Source: Aedes albopictus (Eukaryota > Arthropoda > Insecta > Diptera > Culicidae). Taken from it: DNA of 64,000 nucleotides. The translations under genes were made by a program, and so were the position numbers. Shown here one piece after another: positions 42,687 through 54,590 of the stretch. Position 1 is the first letter of the stretch. Each line of letters starts with the position of its first letter. The notes beneath the pieces are model-generated. The model ran no database searches, was not told the origin of the DNA, and saw nothing but the letters and a program-made list of their open reading frames with translations. Where the stretch lies: assembly GCF_035046485.1 (NCBI RefSeq), contig NC_085137.1, positions 47,237,155-47,301,154 on the forward strand, written 5' to 3'.

Positions 42687-43443
42687 ACTTTGGAAATGAC
42701 TGCAAATTTCTTCTCTCTTAGACATAAGAACAGTTAGTCATCAGCCAGCACTCGCTCTCGAAATAGCGAACCGAAATGCATTTATAGATTGGGAACGGCG
42801 ACCGAATGCAAATTTTGATGAGAATTATTTATTAGTCAACCGACGACGACGACGACGACAACGCACAGGAAAAGGTACGAACGTTGATGACGATATGGAC
42901 GCTGCCGCGGGCGGAAGCTGCTGAACTGTTGTAGCACGGCGGCAGTGCTGTGCAGTGCAGCACTTCGAAACGGGAACGTCGAACACAAAACGTTTGATTT
43001 ATCAGCGGTGGGAGGAGTGAAGTTGACCGTCTCTACTCTATCCTGCCACGTCCTCCAAAATTGTGCCCCAAATGATTCTCCGAATGCGGCCTCTTTTGCG
43101 GTTTGGGGTAGGTTAAATGTGGGTTGGCGATTCCGTTCCCATACTACGCTGCTGGATTGCATCATCATCCCCTCCGGAGCGCACATGTGTATGATGGGTA
43201 GATCTGGTGTCCGGCATTGCATTCATCCTAGGTTCAGAAAATGGTCTGTTTGATAACGTGCCCGCCAATAATTGCTGATGCAAAATCGAATCGCCACTAC
43301 TATTGGGTCTGCTTGGGAAAATGGAAAACATGGTTTGCGCATTATGCTAGGAACATCCAACAGTGTGTGTTCTTTAATTGCATATTCAATATCATCTGTT
43401 GTCCATCTGGGTCACAGCTTGTTTCTCACCTTTGTGTCCTGTA
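42687..43443. other. Low-repeat island
   Basis: (CGA)n microsatellite at 42841-42859, then moderately GC-rich DNA to about 43250. Overlapping 102- and 128-codon frames on opposite strands have no domain; the V-rich end of the minus frame is the translated triplet repeat. Confidence 0.35.
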
Positions 43444-43616
43444 TGAGTACTTCTTCTTCTCAGTGGCTTAACTTTTCCACTGGAGCTTGGCCTACTTCTC
43501 TTCAACTAATTCTTCTTGAACACTTCCATAGTTATAAATTGAAGGACTTTCTTTTCCTGCCATTGCAATGCATTGCATGCATTTGTATATTGTGAGGCAA
43601 GTACAATGATACACTA

Positions 43617-46600
43617 CACACTTAGATTCGATTACCGAAGTCGGTAAAATATTACTGGGTTTTTGAACAGCACAGTTAACTCAGTAATATTTCTTAAATA
43701 CCGAAAACTCAGTAAAGCAAAAAAAAATCAAGCTGTCAAAATAAAAGCTGACTTAGTCAGTAATAGTCTCGGTAATAGTTACTGTCTTTTTCGGTATATT
43801 CTTCGTTAACTTCTTTTTTACTGACTTTTTTAGTTCTGGAAAAGATTTTGGTCCCTCCCCAGTTTCATGTTTTCTCTAGTGTTTTCTAAATCTTTCAATT
43901 TCAAATTGTTTCTAGCATCCGATATAGTTGCTTTTGCCAGGTTTGCAACAAAAAAGATTACAAACGCCGTAAAGTACAGAAGTTTGCCACAATTCCGGCA
44001 GAATGAATGCGGTGTTTATAGAAAATCAACGCACAAGGCCGCTGGAGTATTCTGCCGGTAGAACCCGTGCTGAAGTGGCTGAACCAAAAGCTGTTTAATC
44101 AATTATTCGCGGTAGATGGTTCCAGTTTTATACCTCCTAAGAGCCAGTTCGCGAGAGCCGCAACCCCTTCTTGTATCGATGTGCTCCGATTGAGCTGAAA
44201 TTTTCAGGGTATGGTTTTCCATATAAAAGATGATATCTGGCCGATTTTCAGATTTTTTGGTTAGGGGGAAGTGGGGTAAAATAGCCCTCGAAGATTTTAT
44301 GTCTAAAAATAGGTAAAATCACTAAAATCGCAATAACTTCTGTAAAAGTTAACGGATTCAGCTGAAATTTTGCATGGACACTCTACTCCTATGGCACTTT
44401 CATTTAAGCCAAGCGTTGGATATTCTTTGATATTTAATTTGAAGAAATAGGTTATTTTCATAATTTTTTTGACGATTTTCAGGGCGCCTGTTTTCGTACC
44501 AACAGAACTAGGATGAAAAACTGAGTACTACGTTTTGAAGGTTTACCCAAGAGCTTTCATTTGATATGTAACCCAGATGCGCCAACTTAAAAACTTTCGA
44601 AAAAAAAAATTTTTTTCTCGGGGTATGCATTTTACCCCATATTTTTAGCTGTCTAAAGAAGTGTTGTCGTAAATTATGACAACGTTATTTAATTTTCAAG
44701 GGTTTTTTCCTCAATATTAATTCAACAGAAAAATGCTGACTAAGAAATGCAATTATTGTTTTTTTTTTTTCATTTGGGGAAAGTAGGGTAAAACGGACTA
44801 ACTCAACCTCTTTTCGAAATAACGTTGCTACGATGTTCTCTGATCGGACTTGAAGTTTCAGAGTTCTTTATTCTATTCAAGAATAGATGCTTTATCACAT
44901 ATTATTTTTTTTCTTGAGAAGATAACGGGGTAAGACAATTCTCAGAAAAAAAAAATGTTGAAAATAATCAAAATTTCAAAACCTACAAATGCTTTGGTAA
45001 AACTTGGCAAAATTTCATTAAATTAGAAAAAAAATCTTAATTTTTATTGCTTACTCAAATGAGCAAGTCTGACAACATTTTGACGTCGAGAAGTGTCACA
45101 AACTAGCACGTGGTGTGTGATTCACCGGATTCTTTCTCGATTTTTCTTTTGACATGCATCTCCGGTTCAATTTTCTCTCTTTTTTCTCGTGAAAGTTGCA
45201 GCAGTGCACAATGGTCCACGAAAAAGATTTACGTGGAAAGATACATTCAGCGCCTTCAAATGATTTTTTGGACAAATATGGTCTTCCACAAAGTTGTTCC
45301 CAAAAATAAGGCCCTCTTTTCAATGTACATAAAAATTAGGGTGGTCCACATTTTCAAAGAAATTGGGAACCAAACTTTTTTATTTGCTAGAATAACTGTA
45401 TACGTTCTTCGAGAAAATTGTATATCTATCAATTTTGAGCAGGTTTCTTGAAGACGCTTTTTCTGTAGCTTTGAATGTGACCAATCTAGAGATGTTTTTC
45501 TGAATAAGCTTAGGGTGGTTCAAGAAAAACCGGTTTTCTGGCGTTAACTTTTTCAGTTTCGATTTTTCATCAAAGTCACCCAAGAAACACTTGTAGAGCA
45601 TTTGAAGACGCGTCATTTCATACGCTGAAATGGTCTTTATCTCTTTTGGTTCAATAGTTACAGGTGTTTTTTCCTAAAAAAAAACATTTTTTTTTGAAAA
45701 AGTGATATGACCGATTGGTGTGTGGAAAATACTTGAAAAGTGCCTATTTTTTCTAGAAAATCATCAATATATTTTGAACGGAATGACGAAGCAACATTCC
45801 CAGCGCACGAAAATGTGCGTTATTTTTGAGTTCTAAAAATGGTTCTTAGACAACTTTGATGTGAAATTTTAAACAAAAAAGATAAAGATAAAGGGTGACG
45901 CTAGAACAAATCGTTTTATTGCTTTATCTTTTTTGTTTAAAATTTCTCGTCTAAGTCTCGTAAGAACCACTTTTACAGCTTCCAAAAAAGCGCATTTTCG
46001 TCCACTGAGAATGTTGCTAAGTCATTCCGTTCAAAAGTTATTGATGATTATCTAGAAAAAATGAGCACTTTTCAAGTATTTTTCACTTGAGTTACAAAAA
46101 AAACACTCGTTTCTTTATTTGAATGCGGGCAAAAGATAATTTTTATGATTGGCCCAACCCGTCTTAACACTTTTTCAAAAAACTATGCTCTACAAGTGTT
46201 TCTTAGGTGACTTCGATGGAAAATCGAAACTGAAACAGTTAGAACAGAACAGAAACAGAAAACCGATTTTTCTTGAATCACCCTAAGCTTATTCAGAAAA
46301 ATATCTCTAGATTGGTCAATTTCAAAGCTACATAAAAAGCGTCTTCAGGAAACTTGCTCAAAATTGATAGATCTATAACTTTCCCCAAGAACGTATACAG
46401 TTATTCTTGCAATCAAAAAAGTTTGGTTCCCAATTTCTTTGAAAATATGGGCCACCCTAAATTGAAACGGAGATGCATGTCAAAAGAAAAATCGAGAAAG
46501 AATCCGGTGAATCACACACCACGTGCTAGTCTGTGACATTTCTCGACGTCAAAATGTTGTCAGACTTGCTCATTTGAATGAGCAATAAAAATTAAGAAAT

Positions 46601-47933
46601 TTTTTCTAATTTCATGAAATTTCGCCAAGTTTTACCAAATAATTTGTAAGTTTTAAAATTTTGATTATTTTCAACACTTTTTTTTCTGAGAATTGTTTTA
46701 CCCCGTTATCCTCTCAAGAAAAAATAATATGTGATAAAGCATCTATTCTTGAATAGAATAAAGAGCTCTGAAACTTCAAGTCCGATCAGAGAACATTGTA
46801 GCAACGTTATTTCGAAAAGAGGTTGAGTTAGTCCGTTTTACCCTACTTTCCCCAAATGAAAAAAAAACAATAATTGCATTTCTTTGTCATCATTTTTCTG
46901 TTAAATTAATATTTAGGAAAAACCCTTGAAAATTAAATAACGTTGTCATAATTCGCGACAACACTTCTTTAGACAGCTAAAAATATGGGGTAAAATGCAT
47001 ACCCCGAGAAAAAAAATTTTTTTTCGAAAGTTTTTAAGTTGGCGCATCTGGGTTACATATCAAATGAAAGCTCTTGGTTAAACCTTCAAAACGTAGTACT
47101 CAGTTTTTCATCCTAGTTCTGTTGGTACGAAAACAGGCGCCCTGAAAATTGTCAAAAAAATATGAAAATAACCTATTTCTTCAAATTATATATCAAAGAA
47201 TATCCAACGCTTGGCTTAAATGAAAGTGCCACAGGAGTAGAGTGTCCATGCAAAATTTCAGCTGAATCCGTTAACTTAGCGGAAGTTATTGCGATTTTAG
47301 TGATTTTACCTATTTTTAGACATGAAATCTTTGAGGGCTATTTTACCCCACTTCCCCCTAACGGAAAAATCTGAAAATCGGCCAGATATCATCTTTTATA
47401 TGGAAAACCATACCCTGAAAATTTCAGCTCAATCGGAGCACATCGATTCCACTTCCCTTGGAAAGGGGGTCGCGGTTCTCGCGAACTGGCTCCTAAATAC
47501 TTACCAAAAAAGCAGCAGGAGCGCATGAATCGGAATAAGATTTATTAAATAAGAATCTTCTCTTATTCTGAAGACATTTCGATGCCGTCGTTGAATCTGG
47601 ATCTGCGAGCTTCATCTTTGAAAATATTATTTTGACAGCTAGATGCGTGCGCAGCTGAGTGTTTACACTTTATTTTGACGAAAACTCAGTGAAAGTGATC
47701 TTATGCCGAAAAGTCGGTACTTGGTTTTTACTGACTTTTGATTCTTTTCAGTAAATCTAATTGTTTGCTGAATTATCGGTATGCAATGTTACGGTGTTCA
47801 GTAAAACGTCAAAAAATATTGCTGAAGATCAGTAATAGTGAATGAAAAAGCTGAAAACTCAGCACTTTTTGCATTTTGCGGATCAAAAACCGTAAAACTA
47901 AATTACCGAACAGGGAAACCAAGATTGAGTGTG
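43617..47933. mobile_element. 4.3 kb TA-flanked element inserted in Feilai
   Basis: Ends CACACTTAGATTCGATTACC and (inverted) CACACTCAATCTTGGTTTCC are imperfect terminal repeats. TA at 43615-43616 and 47934-47935 is the duplicated target, confirmed against the intact Feilai. Both ~250 bp ends are rich in CAGTAA / CGGTAAT words. No transposase frame. A 3.36 kb palindrome is nested at 44138-47495, so the element proper is ~0.96 kb. Confidence 0.8.
44138..47495. mobile_element. Giant fold-back: 3.36 kb near-complete palindrome
   Basis: Terminal AAGAGCCAGTTCGCGAGAGC (left) is mirrored by GGTTCTCGCGAACTGGCTCC (right). Paired landmarks continue inward on both sides: GGTGTAAAATAGCCCTC-like, GGGCGCCTGTTTTCGTACC, GGGGTATGCATTTTACCCC, GCACGTGGTGTGTGATTCACC, AAAACCGATTTTTCTTGAA. 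They converge near 45,905, where ATAAAGATAAAGGG lies between AAACAAAAAAGATAAAG and CTTTATCTTTTTTGTTT. The left arm carries ~160 bp (about 45175-45335) absent from the right arm. No ORF. As RNA it would fold into a hairpin with arms of ~1.5 kb. Confidence 0.9.
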
Positions 47934-48141
47934 TATGCCCTGCCTAGAGAAGTCGAGAAAAGTTCCCAATCGGAACGGGAATCGATCGGATTGGCGATCC
48001 ATAGCCTTAACCACAATTCTAACTGAACACTGAGTATCTCTACAGTTATAAAATCTATCTTTACGTCAGATCTTTTGTCATTCATATCCATTTAATCAAT
48101 ATTACTTTTTGTTGTCCATAAAATTATTCAGAGTGTCTACT

Positions 48142-50691
48142 TGCTTACTTACTTACTTACTTACTTTCAGTCCTGAGCATCCATATCCATTAGAGTGGGT
48201 CATCGTTTATATGGAAAAATGAAAAATTCAATGGTATCCCATCAGATCAAAGCTTTTTTGACCCCATTTCAGACCTGAAATAAGTGTGCAAAATTTGGGC
48301 ACGATCGGTTATGTCTACGTTTTGCGCATCGCGTTTGAAGTTTGTATGGGGTTTTACATGGGAAAACACCCTTTTTTGCATTTTCCTTATAACAAGCTCG
48401 AATTTTTCTAAAACCGAGTAACCGATGAAGTAAAAACATAGCCTAGGGTATCCTGAAAAACTTTGTCGAATACCGCGAAGTGATCTGATGCTTATCAAAA
48501 AAGTTATAGCGTTGACATTGCTTGGCGAAACAGCATGATTTTGTTGCTATTGTTATTCCTTTACATGTTAAAACATAAACACATGTATGCGGTTCGTTGG
48601 TTATAACTATTTTCTTAAGCATCGGAACGCTTCGCGGTCTTCAACAAAGTTTTTCAGAACATCCTAGGCTATCATTTTACAGTATCGGTTAAAAAGTTTC
48701 AGACAAACTTTTACAACTTATGGCTAAAATTCAAAAAAGTATGTTTTCCCATATACAATCCCATACAAATTTCAACTGCAATGCGCAAAGTGTAGACGCA
48801 ACCGATCGTGCTCAAATTTTACACAGATACTCAGGACCCGAAACGGAACCAAAAAAGCTTTGATATGAGAAAACGGTTCGAATGACCCACACTAATATCC
48901 ATAGTGGTGCAGAGGGCCGAATTGAAATATCAATCCTGGTTATTCGCCCGCCAGGTCAAATTTCTGTCGATTTTCTTTATTTTCTTGTTGAGGCTGCACC
49001 GCCATGAGCCTCGGTGTCTGCCCGTGCTGCGAAGTCTTGCTGGTTTCCAATCTAACGCTTGCTTGTAGATTTCGTTCCCGCCCCTGCGTAGAGTGGGGCC
49101 GACCCACCTCCACTTTTGCTGTTGACAAATACGATTAAGCTCCACGTTGGCAATCCAATTGTGAGGCCACCATGCACGAATTATATACCGCAGACACCTA
49201 TTGATGAAGACCTGCAACCGTTGAGTGTTCTCCTATGATACACACCAATTTTCACTGGCGTACAGCAGCACAAATTTTACAGATTCGGATTTTGGTGCGT
49301 CGACTAATCTGATTGTTTACCATAAACTCGCAAAGGCAGCCCTCGCCTTCTTGACCCGCGCGCGTATGTCGTTATTTGTGCCGCCATCGACCCCCATTTG
49401 GCTACCAAAATATTGGAAGCTTTCAACATACTGCTTGCCCAGCTACCAAAAAACTGGAAGGGTTGACCGTGTTTACATCCAACGATTTGATCTTGTTGAC
49501 GTTGATGGTAGGAGTGATTGGCAAGATTGTCGAGCTTACTCTGCATATCAGAGCGCCGTTGAGCTAAGAGAGCAACATCATCAGCCAGTTCGAAGCCATT
49601 TAGTTGATCCATGGTAATGGGCTGCCACAGCAACCCACGATTTGGTCCACGATCAGTCTCACCTACCGAGATCCTATCGATTACTATGATGAACAGTAGC
49701 GGTGGTAGTATACATCCTTGCCTCGCTCCAGCAACGACCCGGATGCGATCGGACAAGACCCCGCTGCACGAAAATGCCCTGTACTGTGCTTCAATGAGGC
49801 CGATGAAGACTCTTCACCTGTTTTCGTGATCGAAAGCTTTTTCGTAATCAATGAACACAAAGTAGAGAGATTCTAAAAACTCATAGATTTGCTCCAAGAT
49901 GATACGTAGCGTGAAAATATGGTACACATAGGACCGTCAGGCACGGAATTCTGCTTACTGCCGCCGGGGAGTTGCGTCAGTTTTCTCCTCTTGTATCCGG
50001 TTAAGGATCACTTTGCAGAGCGCTTTGAAAACGATGCACAGGAACATGACACCCTGTTAATTATAGCATACAGTCAGGTTCCCCTATGCTGCAGAATCAG
50101 CAGTTGTGCAGATACTACGGGGTCTGCTTTGAGCATCTCATCCGATATGCGATCGACCCTCGGCACCCTCTTCGAGTTCATGCTACGTATGGATGTTTTT
50201 ATCTAGTGCGGTGATGGAGCTTCGGTGTTGACACGGGTAATGCGTCGAACTCTTGGCGGATCATGTTTAGGTGTTGGTGGCGTAGCCGACACCTGAAAAA
50301 AAGTTTACAAAGAGTTCGAACCAGCGTGTCCGGGTGTCAATAGCTGTCCAGATTTGTCTTTCACGAGCATCGTGCCATTCATCTTAGTCCCACAAAGGCG
50401 ACGTGAGACATTGTAGAGGAGACGAATGTGGCCGGTATTTGCGGCTTTCTTGCTTTCGTTGGTTAGGGAATCCGCCTAGACTGTCTTGTACCGCCTACAT
50501 GAGCGCTTCACTTCCTTCTCGAGAGCCGAATAGCGCTGACGGGCTACGGCTTCGGCTTCTCGTGTTTCCGCTCGCTCTATCGCGGCTTTGGAGTTTTTTC
50601 GCTCCTCTATCTTTCTCCAGATGTGATCTGTGAATATATAAAGATGGCGTCTCCAACAAAGCCGTTCAAGTGTATAATAGCCATGTGTCAC
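48142..50691 (-). pseudogene. Second copy of the 31.9-33.9 kb RT lineage, 5' truncated
   Basis: Minus-strand remnants, 5' to 3'. 50691-50480 is a pre-RT linker (WRKIEERKNSKAAIERAETR). RT blocks follow with frameshifts. 49756-49304 reads VVAGARQGCILPPLLFI (motif B) and LADDVALLAQRRSDMQSKL (motif C). 49217-48930 is the C-terminal part (QVFINRCLRYIIRAWWPHNW, KWRWVGPTLRRGGNEI). The 3' UTR ends with GGACTGAAAGTAAGTAAGTA, a short tandem-repeat tail (48142-48166 as plus-strand CTTACTTAC). A hAT-like element interrupts the 3' UTR at 48191-48894. The catalytic motif is L/FADD. Endonuclease is absent, so the copy is dead. Confidence 0.8.
48191..48894. mobile_element. hAT-like fold-back element, 8 bp TSD
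   Basis: 704 bp. Ends TAGAGTGGGTCATC and (inverted) TAGTGTGGGTCATT fit the YARNG-type start of hAT elements. 8 bp duplications ATATCCAT lie at 48183-48190 and 48895-48902. The arms are extensively self-complementary (CACGATCGGTT, TTTGCGCAT and GGGAAAACA mirrored), leaving a small centre around 48530-48560. No transposase. Confidence 0.82.
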
Positions 50692-50699
50692 AAAGATGT

Positions 50700-52085
50700 T
50701 CAGTTCAAAATTGTCTATGAATTTCTCTTAAAGTTCCAACCAGGTTCCATCTTGTCATTGCCCCAGAGAATTCTGTAGGGATTCGTCCCAGGCTTCCTCT
50801 GGAACTCCTCATGGGATCCCTTCATGCATTTTTCTAAGGATTCGTCCAGAAGTTCCTCCAAAGATTTTTTTCAGGGTTTCATCCAGAATCCTCTCAGGGA
50901 TTTCACTGGAGATTTCTTCATTAACTTGTCACGGGATTCCTCTATTGTTTTATACTATCTCATGGGTTTCCATCAGGGATTCCTCCCGGATTTCTTCTTT
51001 GATTTCTCCCGGAATTTTTCAGGGATTTCTTTTGGAATTTTCATCGGGACTCCTTAATAAATTCCTCCCGGGATTCAATCATATTTTCCGGCATTTCATC
51101 TGAGATTTCTCCAGGCATTCTTTCAGGAATCTTCCTGAGTTTTCTCCCGAGACTTCATCAGGGATTTCTTTCGGGTCTCCTTCATTGATTCCTTCCGGGA
51201 TTCATTTAGATATTTCTCCTTAGCTTCCTTCAGGAATTTCTCCTGGGATTTCTTTATTGATTCCACTCAGAATTCCTTCAAGGATATTTGTTGGCATTCG
51301 ATCAGGTATTTCTCCAGGGGTTCCTTTGTGGATTTCTTCCGGGTTTCATTTAGAAGTTCCTCCCAGAATTCATCACTAAATTTGGTCATTTATTTTTACA
51401 TGGATTTTTAGGGATTTCTCCTAAGATGAATTTATGGATTATTTCTTCCGGGGATTCCGTTAGAGATTTTTCTCGGGATTTCTTTCGTCATTTCTTCATT
51501 GATTTCTAACGGTATTTCTCGCAAGACTTCTTCCGGCATTTTTTCCAAGTATTCTTTCTAAGATTTATTAAGGAATTGCCCTGGATTTCTCATATCTCCT
51601 ATTCTTCTTATTCTTATTCTTCATAGGCTCCTTCCGTTACGGGATTCCTTCTGGAATTCCTCCCGAGATTTGTTCAGGGAATTACCCCGGAATCTCCCCA
51701 GGGGTTCTCCCGGGATTCCGACTGAGATTTCTTTTTTCTTAGGACTCCTCCAGAGATTCTTTCACTGATTCCTTCAGTGAATTTTTCAGGAATTGCTGTA
51801 GGATATTGAAAAGGACTCCTTTCCAGATTCGTTCAGGGAATCATCTTAGATTTTTAGGGATTCCCTCAAGGAATTTTGCCGGAATTCCTTCCGGATGGTT
51901 CCCTCCCGGCATTTTTGCAGGTATTCCTCCCGATATTAATTCAGGTATTTTTTTCAGAGATTTCTCCCGCGTATTTTTGATTGATTCTTCACGGATTTCC
52001 TGTATGGATTTCGATCGTAATTTTTTCAGGAATTTCTACCGAGATTCCTTCAGGAAATTCATCGGAGATTTTTCGATTGTTAATA
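50700..52085. repeat. Long degenerate GGGATTCCTCC/GGAATTTC array
   Basis: ~1.4 kb of loosely reiterated words GGGATTCCTCC, CAGGGATTTCTTC, CCGGGATTTC and AGGAATTTCTCC, mostly pyrimidine-biased on the plus strand, spaced irregularly at ~12-30 nt. Open frames in it (F/R/D/S-rich) are by-products. Orientation opposes the 37.8 kb array. Confidence 0.75.
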
Positions 52086-54020
52086 GTGGTTAACAATTGA
52101 AATAGCAATAGGAAAAAAAAGTAGAAATACGGAATCTTTTTAATATTCATCCGAGGAAAAATGTGCCTAAGTATCTAACCCAGATTATAATACAAACCTT
52201 ATACCTTCTACATGAAGTGAAACGCACTATTGAATCAATCATCTAGCGCCCGTTAATTTTCACTATTAATTGAGGAAGCACTTGTTTTTAGTTATTCAGC
52301 AAGAAAGCCTCTCGTGGAATGGGACAAAGCTTTTTTCTAATTATGCATACAGCTGAACTCATGCGATAATTTTCGATGGATTTCGTTCCCCCTGCTTCTC
52401 TCGATTAGCATGATAGTCCGCGATTGTCATGATGATATTTGTGTCAGGCGACAATACCGAACGATCCATTTTAAACCGGTCTCTCTTCCCCGTACAGTAC
52501 AGCTTCGCATACCACCTTTCGCTTCCACTGCCTGACTGGCTGTTCTCAATCATTTTGCGATTCCCCTGGATAAGACTCTGCGAAATTACCGGGCAATAAA
52601 TTAAATTTACGTTCGTCACGTATCGATCCGACGACAACGATTCGCTGACTGTGGTGTGGCCCAACTATACAGATCCAAATGGTATCGAGTTCTTGATGGC
52701 CTCACGATTCGTTCTCTGTTGTGTGTTTGTCCGAATTCGTAGCACAGCCATGACAGAATTGCTCCATCCGCACCCAGTCAGCTCCCTAAAAAATCGATTA
52801 ATTTTCCTCCATTTCTCCGATGAGATGTGTCGCTTCGCTTCGTCCTTCCAGTTCCAGAGGACTGCTGGCTGGCGTTGGCGTTTGTCGTATACCTCCATCC
52901 ATACATTATTAGAGAGCTTTGTATAGCTTCCTTCCTCCAACCAACTCCCCCAACCACTCTGAGAGTCAGTGCAATGTGTGACGACGGTGACGACGCCTTC
53001 TGATGGGTCGGTGGTGCCGCTTCGATTCCGAGCTGTGCACAACCACCGTACACACAAGTTGGAGAATTCCCGTGCCGATCCCGATATGCCGCTACTCGAA
53101 GCTACTACTTATACACACAGAACAACAATCCACCCTGCTTTTCCCTCGAACTTATCCCCTTCGAAACGATAAACACAGACACAAGTAGAAAGGCCCCGAC
53201 TTCCTTGCTTGCGAGCAACCGTGGCGCGGGCGAGGAGGAGAGGTGGTTCACTGGGCACCGAGTTACTGTGACTTGTTTCGAGGTTTCAGTTTCACCATCT
53301 TCCTGGTTCACAGTCATAAATCCTCCGAAGAAAACATGTTTTCATTTAAATAACAAAGAAAATATATAGCTCTTTGGCACCGCACCGTGCGCGCAACATC
53401 AGGTCCTCAGCGGAAGGGGGTTCTAGCCACAGCGCGGTGCAACTATTGAAGGCTGATGAAAGCGATTATTTTCATTGGGAACAGTTTTTACGGATTACTT
53501 TTCATATTGTTCTAATTTACTTGCTGGGTAGAATGAAGCCGTGTCACATTTTATCGGCCATTCAAGAGTTAAAACCTACTTAATTAATTTTCAGAAATTT
53601 CTAACAAATTAATCTGATGAAGATTTTATTTTAACGAGTTATTTATGTTAAACTTCTCACGAAGGCCTTTGCAAATTCAAAGTAAATTTTAGGACAATTT
53701 TAAGTTCTCAATATTGTTATCCTCACAATTTATATATTTAGTTTTACATCAAATTCATGATAACACTGAATCAACCGTTTTCCGCCATGATAATCGATTT
53801 GCAGCTATTTTTTCTTTCAGAAACTGCTAAAAACATCATTCTTGGTAGGATTTCTTGTTAATTTTTGGCACACGGTAAGATACGTACAGTATCTAACCTT
53901 AAACCTTATAAAAATTCAAATAAATCTGTTCGAAATTGACTTAGTTATAGCGGCAAGTGCCTTAAATAGGTACACCTGCCCCAATGGTACAAGGCCGTAT
54001 AACTTCGGAATAAATAAGTT
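52086..54020. other. Low-repeat island, no gene called
   Basis: ~1.9 kb with no recognised mobile element. 52330-53330 is GC-balanced. The longest frames (130 codons minus, 52665-53057; 91 codons on each strand) overlap each other and show no domain. 53590-54020 is AT-rich. Candidate unique DNA. Confidence 0.35.
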
Positions 54021-54027
54021 CTCAGTT

Positions 54028-54204
54028 AGGAGCGGCCCTGGTGTGATGGTTAAAGCACATGACAATCACGCCGAGGACCTGGGACCGAATCCCACTCCTG
54101 ACAAATTCGCAAAATGTGAGTTCTTCCTTCGGAAGGGCAGCAAAGCGTGGGTGCCGAGATGAACTAGCCTAGGGCTAAAAAACTCGTTAATACAGATAAA
54201 AAAA
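54028..54204 (+). mobile_element. tRNA-derived SINE (second family), copy 2
   Basis: Same family as 11293-11484: CCTGGTGTGATGGTTA, CACGCCGAGGACCTGGGA, B-box-like GGACCGAATCCC, GAGTTCTTCCTTCGGAAGG, GATGAACTAGCCTAGGGC and a short A-rich tail. CTCAGTT at 54021-54027 and 54205-54211 is a possible 7 bp TSD. The tail is shorter than in copy 1. Confidence 0.85.
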
Positions 54205-54590
54205 CTCAGTTTGAAAATCAATTATGCGTTTTGTTGTTTTGAACAAGCAACATTTTTCTGCGTACACGAAGACAAATTCCGTTCGTTTGAAACAAAAATA
54301 TTCATGTTTATTCGGTAAACTGATAAAATGTTTAAAACTAAAATTTCAATATTTAAAACTAACTCAATTTCACATTTATTTCGACAATACCCATTGAGGA
54401 GCCCCCCGTTCCGCCGTCGAGAACATAAACAAAACTCACAAGTGCCAGCTGCAACACCAAACAAAATTACCTCCTGCAAAAAAGACAAAGTTCACCGAAA
54501 GTCTCCACGAAATCCCGCTGTTTTCGGGAGCGTATTTTATCTAATAGGGACGGAAATAAACCACCTCCCACGCTGAGGGAAATTAAGGAT
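54205..54590. other. No gene seen
   Basis: AT-rich DNA between a SINE and a truncated RTE. 82- and 88-codon frames on opposite strands overlap and have no domain. Confidence 0.35.

Larger units (their letters stand above)
43451..48027 (-). mobile_element. Feilai-like SINE split by a 4.3 kb insertion
   Basis: The 3' part (43451-43616, reversed: TTCTTCTTCT tail, ACTTCCATAGTTATAAATTG, GAGGCAAGTACAATGATACACTA) and the 5' part (47934-48027: TATGCCCTGCC, GAGTCGAGAAAA-like, GGCGATCCATAGCCTTAACCAC) are the two halves of one reversed Feilai. They join at TACACTA|TGCCC when 43617-47933 and one TA are removed, as seen in the intact copy at 42409-42672. A possible short TSD TGAGTA lies outside (43444-43449, 48031-48036). 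Confidence 0.85.

Noticed and set aside
42836..43222. 128-codon minus-strand frame ending in a valine run
   Set aside because: The valine run is the translated (CGA)n microsatellite, and a 102-codon frame overlaps on the other strand.
52651..53057. 91- and 130-codon frames on opposite strands
   Set aside because: Complementary overlap with no motifs; probably chance in GC-balanced unique DNA.
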